NCBI GenBank assembly: GCA_003990745.1
Contig: RBNI01004821.1
Coordinates: forward strand, 1-13,412
Length of the DNA stretch: 13,412 bases
Direction: 5' to 3'
Source: Jimgerdemannia flammicorona
Taxonomy: Eukaryota; Mucoromycota; Endogonomycetes; Endogonales; Endogonaceae
The notes under the pieces are model-generated. The model was not told the DNA's origin and ran no database searches. It was given only the letters and a program-made list of their open reading frames with translations. Positions 7,729-13,412 of the stretch are shown here, piece by piece; within the stretch, counting starts at the first letter, position 1, and each line of letters begins with the position of its first letter. A program made the position numbers and the translations under genes.

Positions 7729-9738
7729 ATATCATCGAGTAAGAGTTCTGAAGGGCATACTGGGTCAGGTGGACCTGGGGCTTTTGGCTGGTAGCATGTG
7801 GAGAGAGGTTATGGATTGGGGATGGGGGCTTTTGGAGGGTTGAAGGGTGGCGAAGACTCTGGAGGAGGACTGGTGTCAGGTGGATCTGGGGAAAGGTCTG
7901 GTCCCTCCAGCTTTGCCAACAAGGTAAAGGTAAGTGGATGGTGCTGCTGAGGGGAAGGGCAAGACTAGCATCAGGAGGGAGAGTGGCCTGCAGGCAGGAG
8001 ATGTAAGAGTAAGGGCTAGAGGGGCTGTGGCTGGGGGTGTGACTGTTGATAGGAGTGTAATAGGAAATCAGAAAAAAAAAAGAAATGTGACAGCTAATGG
8101 CCAGGTGGGACAGGGGTTCCCAATATAGAAGGGGGACCTGGCAGATAGTATAACAGAGCTGGCAGTGGCTCTGTTGCTCAAGAAGTCAATCTTGGAGTTT
8201 ATGGCTACCTTGTACTTTTGGGGCTTAGTGGTGATGGCAAGGATGGTCCTGGGGCTTATTTTGAAGCAGATAGTTGGGGCAGCCTCAGTGAAGTTCCTGA
8301 AGGGTCTGGAGGGGGTTGAGGTGGGCTTTGAGGAGGCAGGCCCACTGAATGAGGTCCTGAAGACTGGAGTAGTAGTAGGGAAAGTGGTGGTCCCCATGGT
8401 GCAGTACTTGAGGTGGGACCCCAGAGTGATATAGCTTTTGGTGAGGGGGAGTGCTTATAGTGATAAGAGAGGAGACTAGGAGGAGGGTGGAGGAGGTGAT
8501 GGTAGAATATGGTGACATGGTAGACATTGGCTTCCAGATGTGGGAGGGGACCATATTCTGGACAGGTGATGTCAATGTCAGGATTTGGCTGGCAGAGAAG
8601 GAGGCCACAGAGAAGATGAGTGACTGGCTCTTGGTGCTGATGTGGGGGGCTTTTGTCTATAAGGTATCAAGGGTGAAAGGGAGTGAAGAGGAGGAGGAGG
8701 ACTTGTTGGAGGTTCTGGAGGAGTTGAGTGATGCTGTGGAGAGGAGGGCAAAAGCCTGGAAGCTGTATGAAGAGTCAATACATCTAGAGGTTGTGGATGG
8801 AAAATATATCCATACTGACAGGAGGCAGTAGGAGCAGGCCCAGGGGTGCAAGAGGCAGAGGGAGCTTTTGGCTGGTATGAAAGGAGGGGCAAAGAAGAAG
8901 GTAGATGGGGCTGAGGAGTCTAGAGGCATTGAGGCCAGCATCTGGGCTAGCAAAGGAGGAGAGGAGGTGGAGGTAAATGAGAAAGAGGCTGGGAAGATTC
9001 TGGGCAAGGATCTCTATGCCAATGGTACATTTGAAGTTTGGGAGCAGGATTTGGATGACACTCTCCCCCCCACTTATCAGGAGGGGCCCAGTTGGGAAAA
9101 GAGGAGTGGTGGAGGATATGCTGATGCAGGGGGCCCAGCAAGTTCACTTTGGGATCCCAGATATGGTAAAAGGGGGCCAGGTGGTGGTGGTTGGTGAGGA
9201 TGAGCTGGTGGATATCCCAGAGGAGAAGTGGGATAAGGCAGTCAGTGTGGGAGCAGATACCACAATGCTGGATGCAGGGCAGCCAGGGACTCCTGGAGGG
9301 AAGGAGGTGGGGAATCTGCTGTGGATGAGCAAGGTGATGAATAATCTTGTGGCTGAGGAGTTGGGAGAGGTAGACCTGTGTGTGATGTCAGAGGAGCATT
9401 GGGCATGGATTCTGCATGGAGATGGGGTGGTGGAGGCACTGAAGGTAGAGATTCTTGCCATTTTCCTAGAGGAGGAGAGTTATGAGGTTGATAAGGTGAG
9501 AGAGGCAGAACTGGCAGTAGTTGCTGGTGAGCAAGCTGCCTACTGCTGGGCAGAGTGTCATGGTTTGCAACTCTGGTAAGAGGCATGCCTGGAGTATTAT
9601 GAGGACTTCAAGGAAAAGGAGGATGGGGTAATGGTTGAACTTCTGGAAGGGTTGGAGGCACAGGTGGCTGAGGAGAAGGTGCTGGCTGCTGAACATGACT
9701 TGGACTTGGCACAGGAGGAGTTGAATACAGATTTATAG
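7729..9738 (+). pseudogene. LINE copy D ORF1, about 670 codons, frameshifted
   Basis: The start codon is ATA at 7729 (ATG in E). Frame changes lie near 7930, near 8440-8455 (one extra base compared with C) and near 9061-9090 beside a C7 run. Segments in order are: a Gly/Arg-rich N-terminus, the hydrophobic core at about 8165-8345 (LLLKKSILEF, MARMVLGLILKQ, VKFLKGLEGVEVGFEEAG), ETRRRVEEVMVEYGDM at about 8470, the acidic run SEEEEEDLLEVLEELS (8680-8730), then QVVVVGEDELVDIPEEKWDKA (about 9178-9240) and an acidic helical C-terminus ending EELNTDL with TAG at 9736. No CCHC zinc knuckle, RRM or esterase motif is visible. TAA at 9577 replaces CAG of copy C. It is probably the nucleic-acid chaperone of the element by position, but the sequence does not show this. 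It is non-functional. Confidence 0.85.
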
Positions 9739-9770
9739 AGACTATGACTGATAAATCAACATTATTCCTA

Positions 9771-12625
9771 ATGAACAGTACAACTAACATTTTCTCTTTG
9801 AATGTAAATAGATTGTGGGGTTCTGGGCAACATAAGAACATTTTTACTTAGCTTAAGAGATTAGAGGCTGATCTCTTTTTACTGCAGGATATACAGTGTG
9901 AGGATGAGATAGATCAAGTGGAGTGGACTAGAGAATGGGGAGGAGCTACTGCTTGGAATGGCAAAGTGGCAATTCTGGTGAGGAAGGGCAGAGGAGACTT
10001 GAGTGAGATTCAGAGCTGGGGTGACTATTTGGTCTGGGGAGAATGGCATCGACCTAGATGGAAATCAGTGAGGATTGACTCCTACTACTGCTCTGTAGTT
10101 AGGGGTGAGCAGATTGAGTGGATTAGAGATCTGTTAGAGGAGGGTGTCTTCTTGGAGGAAGGTGTAGATGTTCTGAGGGATGACTTTAATATGGTATGAG
10201 ATCCATAGCTGGATCAAACTGATGGAGGGAGGAGTGCAGATAGAAGGAGTGGTGGACTGGATAAGTGAGAGGAGGTGGAGACCCTTAGCTCCTTAGGGGA
10301 TATGGGCAGAACATAGTGGAGTGACAGGAGGGTCTATACATACTGAGTAAATGGATTGGATATAAGGATTGACTGGATTCTGACAGCTGAATGTTGGGGT
10401 ATTGATGTTTAGAGGACATTGGCAATAGAGTGGTACCCTTGGCCTGACCACTAGGGGCTATTGGGGTAGGGACAGTTTGGGGGGAGTGGAGATGGACCCA
10501 GATATTGGTACCTTAACTCCTCTCTGCTGGCTGAGCAGAGTTTGTGGGACCCATGGGTGGCAGACATCTAAGTGAAGATTGCTACCTGGATAAGTGAGGG
10601 TATATCTGTGGGTATCTAGTAGATGAGGCTGAAGGAGGCTGCAAAGGTTTATTAGAGAGGAGCTGGTAGAGAGGCTGGGGGGCAGAGAAGGAAGAGAGTG
10701 TGGTGTGCTTCCAATAGGCTGATTAGATTGTAGATAGAGTGGGCCAAGTTGCTTTGCTCTAAAGCAGTGGAGGATTGGAGGTTGGAGCAAGTGAAATTTG
10801 AGATGATTGAGCTATAACATATATTGCAAGCTGAAGAAGAGATTTGCATAAAGGGAATGGCTACCAGACTACAGTGGCAGAGGCTTGAGGAGGAAGAGTG
10901 GCCCACTAGATACCTGTCAAGGCTCCTCCAAGCTAAAAGAGTGCAACACCAATGGAATGAGATCTTGGATGCCAAGGGAGATATGGTGTATAGAATGCAA
11001 CAGATCTTGAGGGTACTGAAGGAAAGATAGAGAGGTCTGTAGAGTGAGGAGGAAGGGAGTGCTGATGAAGAGGCGATTGAAGACTCACTGGAGGAGTGGG
11101 GGCCACCACAAGTAGAAGGACTGGGTGATTTGATCCTACCAGTCCAAGAGAAGGAAATTCAGAGAGTTCTTGTAGCAACTAAGCTGGGGATGGCACCTGG
11201 TGAGGATGGGTTATCTTGGGACTTCTGGAAGAAGATGGCACAGGTCCCTGGAGTTTTAGAAGAGATGGCTGCCCTATGTGATCATGTTCTTCTAAATGGC
11301 AAGTGGGTTGGAGAGCAGGACTTGGGGCTGGTGGCCTTATTGTATAAAGATAAGGAGAGAAGAGAGAACTGGAAGAACTAGAGGCTGATCATGCTTCTGG
11401 ATATGGACAGGAAGATAGTGACTAAGGTGATTGTTGCAAGGCTACAGATGCTGGGTGAGAAGCAGAGGGGCTTTATAGGAGGCAGGCTTATCAGGGATGG
11501 GACTGCCTGGGTGCACAGCATTATTGAAGGGGTCAGGGCTTGCAGACTAGATGGTAGATTGGTCTTTTTGGATCAGAAGAAGGCCTATGACTGTGTTTGG
11601 CAGATCTGGCTAGACAAGGTGCTGGACAGAATTGGTATTTTCCCATGGTTTTAGGCTTCTATGTTGAATTTATTAGAGGGTAGTAGGGCAGCACTAATGT
11701 ATAATAGTCACCAGGGTTTGGCATTTCCCTTGGGGAAAGGAGTCCCTCAGGGAGACCTGCTGTCTCCTATTCTTTATGCTCTCTCATTGGAACCATTGAT
11801 GGATAGGATATGTCAGAGGGTGGCAGAGCTCTCTATGTATGGTGTGGTGTGGAAGGTGGGGGCCTTTGCAGATGATATGGTAGTTGGACTTAGATCAGTG
11901 GAGGATGTTGAGGCACTTAAGGAGACAGTGAAATGGTATGAGGCACACTCTGGGGTGAAACTCAACTGGCATAAGTATGAGATAATAGTGTTAGGGAATG
12001 GACTAGTGAGAGGGGATGTCATTGGAACAATTGTCTCCACAGGAGAGGTGGTGCAGTATTTGGATATCTTTCTTTCAGTATATGGTTCTGTCTTGTCTTG
12101 AGAGTGGTGGGAGAGGAGAGTGACCATTTGGGGGGAGGCTCTTAGAGGTTGGGGGGATTGCCACATCTCCCTGGTAAGGCAGGTGTCAATTCTGAATGTC
12201 TACTGATTCCCCAAGCTGTGGTATGTGGCATATCACTTAGATTTTCCAGCTTGGGTGGTGAAGAGACTGACAAAACTGACTAGGGATTGGATTTGGGCAG
12301 GGAGGAGGTCCCAGATCAGTTGGGATACTCTTGCAACACTGGTGATTAGGGGAGGACTAGGCCTTGTGGATTTCCCTAAGTAGCTGTACTACCTGAGAGC
12401 CTAGTGGTTGAAGAGAGCTGTTGAACTATAGGGAGGAGGTTGGGTGCCACTGATACAGAAGGTGTGGGAGATGAGGTACTCCCCTCAGAGATCCTCAGGA
12501 GATTTGCTCTCTCTGGTGGGTCTGACTGGAAGCCGACAGCTATGGTATAAGGGCTTCTGGTGAGGGGTGGTGGAGGGAGCACACCGGATAGGCCTGCACT
12601 AGCAAGGAAATGAGAGAGAGGTACT
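9771..12625 (+). pseudogene. LINE copy D ORF2: endonuclease and reverse transcriptase, about 26 nonsense codons
   Basis: One frame runs from ATG 9771 to the copy E junction with no frameshift, interrupted by about 26 stops (hand count; mostly TAG and TGA, two TAA). The endonuclease spans 9771 to about 10470: NIFSLNVNRL, DDFNMV before TGA 10197 (GDFNM in A), RIDWILTAE, and PDH followed by TAG at the SDH site (about 10447). A linker follows, then the RT: EIQRVLVATKLGMAPGEDGL (about 11157), QRGFIGGRLIRDG (about 11463), domain A FLDQKKAYD (about 11566), domain B GVPQGDLLSP (about 11739), domain C FADD at 11865-11876, and domain D GVKLNWHKYE. The C-terminus has LWYVAYHLDFPAWV, TRDWIWAG and RGGLGLVDFPK. 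LDQ..KAYD plus GGLGLVDF resembles L1-like rather than Tad-type fungal LINEs. It is dead as it stands. Confidence 0.93.
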
Positions 12626-12719
12626 GGGGGCGAAAAACAGCTCCCTCCGGTATCTCTCGGGTTACACAACATCTGGAAAGCAACTACTTCATCGTTTTGG
12701 AGAAAAAGAGACTAACAAC
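12626..12719 (+). promoter_or_regulatory. 5' leader of the LINE family (presumed internal promoter region)
   Basis: This is the least mutated version of a leader present five times: about 91-170, 4616-4712, 5147-5231, 7632-7728 and here. Conserved points are a pyrimidine-rich CTACCTTTCTC start, a (T)TACACAAAC segment in the middle, and TTTTGGAGAAAAG 10-20 nt before the ORF1 start. LINEs carry their own promoter at the 5' end, so this segment is a candidate promoter or initiator. The motif conservation is seen; the function is inferred from family biology. Confidence 0.4.
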
Positions 12720-13412
12720 ATGGCGACCAACAGGCAATCTGGGGTGCGTACTGGGCAGGGTGGCCCGAGCGCGTTCGACTGGCAGCAAGTGGGGAGAGGC
12801 CCGGGCCTGGGGGGAGGTATGAGGGAGCTGCTGGCAGGTGGGCGAGGAAGGGGAGGAGGTGGTGGTGGAGGACAGGGATCTGGGAGGGCGAGCTTTGCGG
12901 AGACGGTGAAGGGAAGAAGGCAGGCGTCAGGGCTGGAGGGTTGGTTGAAGAAGGGCAAGGAAACGGAGAAGGTGACTGTACGTGGGGGAGTGGCCCTTGG
13001 CAGAGGGGGCGGAGGGGCTGGAGGTGTAGTGGCTGGGGGGGGCGTGACGGCTGATGGGGACGGGACTGCTGATCTGGAAAAAAATCCAGATGTGATTGTG
13101 GAAGGTGCAGCTGAGCGACCGGGGCTTGGGAGACAAGGGGATTTGGCAGATGGTGTGATGGGGCTGGCGGTGGCACCGTTACTCAAGAAGTCCATTTCGG
13201 CATTCGTGGTGACACTGTGCTTCCGAGGCCTAGCGGTGACGGCGAAGATGGTCTTGGGGCTGATTGCTAAGCAGGTGGCTGGAGCGGCATCTGTAAAGTT
13301 TTTGAAGGGACTGGAGGGAGTGGAGGTGGGGTTTGAGGAGGTCGAGCCGTTGGAGGAAGCATTGAAGGTTGGATTGGTAGTTGGGGAGGTGCAGGTACCA
13401 ATGGCTCGTTGT
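12720..13412 (+). CDS. LINE ORF1, intact over 231 codons, partial at the window edge
   Basis: ATG at 12720 opens a frame with no stop through the last base (693 nt). Homologous starts in the other copies sit at the same distance from the leader, which fixes this start. The product begins MATNRQSGVRTG. Residues about 42-57 are a basic Gly-rich stretch (RGRGGGGGGGQGSGR). SFAETVKGRRQ and GLEGWLKKGKETEKV follow at about 58-85, then a second Gly/Ala/Val-rich part, LEKNPDVIVEG near 120, and a hydrophobic core at about 145-205 (APLLKKSISAF, LAVTAKMVLGLI, VKFLKGLEGVEVGFEE). By comparison with D, about 440 further codons lie downstream. The Gly/Arg-rich region suggests RNA binding. No CCHC knuckle is seen in this half. 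Codons are G/C-rich, unlike all older copies. This is the only uninterrupted gene in the window. Confidence 0.88.
   Translation, partial: MATNRQSGVRTGQGGPSAFDWQQVGRGPGLGGGMRELLAGGRGRGGGGGGGQGSGRASFAETVKGRRQASGLEGWLKKGKETEKVTVRGGVALGRGGGGAGGVVAGGGVTADGDGTADLEKNPDVIVEGAAERPGLGRQGDLADGVMGLAVAPLLKKSISAFVVTLCFRGLAVTAKMVLGLIAKQVAGAASVKFLKGLEGVEVGFEEVEPLEEALKVGLVVGEVQVPMARC

Larger units (their letters stand above)
7632..12625 (+). mobile_element. LINE copy D: most complete copy, ORF1 and most of ORF2
   Basis: The leader starts with ACTACCTTTCTCCTATACAA near 7647, ORF1 runs 7729-9738, there is a 32-nt spacer, and ORF2 starts at 9771. With nearly 5 kb it defines the family: an L1-like LINE with an ORF1 of about 670 codons and an ORF2 of more than 950. 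It is far less AT-rich than A but still almost CpG-free (CG at 7736, 7851, 10050, about 11074, 12534 and 12585). The 3' end is missing. Copy E's leader starts in the ORF2 C-terminal region at about 12620-12635. Confidence 0.9.
12626..13412 (+). mobile_element. LINE copy E: youngest copy, runs off the window
   Basis: This is the innermost and best-preserved copy. The leader (12626-12719) corresponds to those of A-D: CTCCCTCCGGTATCTCTCGG, TTACACAACATCTGG, then TTTTGGAGAAAAAG before the start. The sequence changes abruptly to GC-rich with about 36 CpG in 812 bases, whereas the preceding 12.6 kb has only a handful. ORF1 is open to the last base. Everything after ORF1 codon 231 lies outside the window. 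It is a candidate intact element. Confidence 0.9.

Noticed and set aside
9771..12625. Reassigned stop codons (TAG or TGA read as sense) explaining the interrupted ORFs
   Set aside because: All three stop codons occur in frame, frameshifts occur in ORF1, and aligned copies have CAG, TGG or CAA at several of the positions I could compare. Copy E is open with the standard code.
12610..12822. 70-codon + strand ORF across the D/E junction
   Set aside because: It is out of frame with both ORF2 of D and ORF1 of E and spans the insertion boundary, so it is accidental.
13077..13094. A AAA AAT in phase within TCTGGA-A(n)-TCCAGA in ORF1, a possible -1 slippery site
   Set aside because: The A-run length varies among copies (7, 7, 8, 9 and 10), there is no overlapping conserved frame, and ORF1 and ORF2 are separated by a spacer rather than overlapping. 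Slippage during decay explains it.
12689..13195. Long minus-strand ORFs rich in Pro, Ser and Leu opposite copy E, and similar ones at 8285-9586
   Set aside because: They are antisense shadows of the G-rich ORF1 coding strand. Gly/Glu/Val codons read backwards give Pro, Ser and His runs, and no motif is conserved in them.
1..13412. Host genes, tRNA or rRNA genes, CRISPR arrays
   Set aside because: I saw no intact cellular coding region, no cloverleaf or rRNA-like segment, and no regularly spaced short repeats with unique spacers.

Overview
The window is a nest of retrotransposons with no recognisable host gene. It is eukaryotic. The most likely source is a filamentous fungus whose repeats are inactivated by cytosine-directed mutation (RIP- or MIP-like). 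This rests on the LINE type, the transition-only nonsense codons and the near-absence of CpG. Another eukaryote with heavy CpG methylation is not excluded.

The backbone is five copies (A to E) of one two-ORF non-LTR (LINE) family, all on the + strand and each starting at the same 5' leader. Copy A spans about 91-4615 and is itself split by two unrelated insertions. Copy B spans about 4616-5146, copy C about 5147-7631, copy D about 7632-12625, and copy E about 12626 to the window edge. A, B, C and D each stop in mid-gene exactly where the next leader begins: A in the endonuclease, B in ORF1, C in the endonuclease, D in the ORF2 C-terminus. LINEs normally lose 5' ends rather than 3' ends, so I read this as nested insertion, each younger copy landing inside the older one. 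The missing 3' halves are expected beyond the right edge in reverse order.

Decay follows the nesting order. A is AT-rich and full of stops. B, C and D are progressively milder. E is GC-rich and has an ORF1 open for 231 codons to the last base. By hand I count about 6 CpG before 12,580 and about 36 in the final 812 bases. Aligned differences are mostly CpG to TpG/CpA, plus CpA/TpG to TpA. ORF1 start codons in B, C and D and the ORF2 start in A have become ATA.

The element has a leader of about 85-100 nt, an ORF1 of about 670 codons without zinc knuckles, a spacer of about 31 nt, and an ORF2 of more than 950 codons. ORF2 carries an APE-type endonuclease, a reverse transcriptase (FADD at 11865-11876) and an L1-like C-terminal region. 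Copy A also holds a minus-strand insertion of about 1.2 kb (poly(T) 350-380 to 1553) between near-identical 15-bp target duplications. A second insertion is an AT-rich block of about 960 bp (2611-3571) built of five roughly 178-bp repeats with hairpins.
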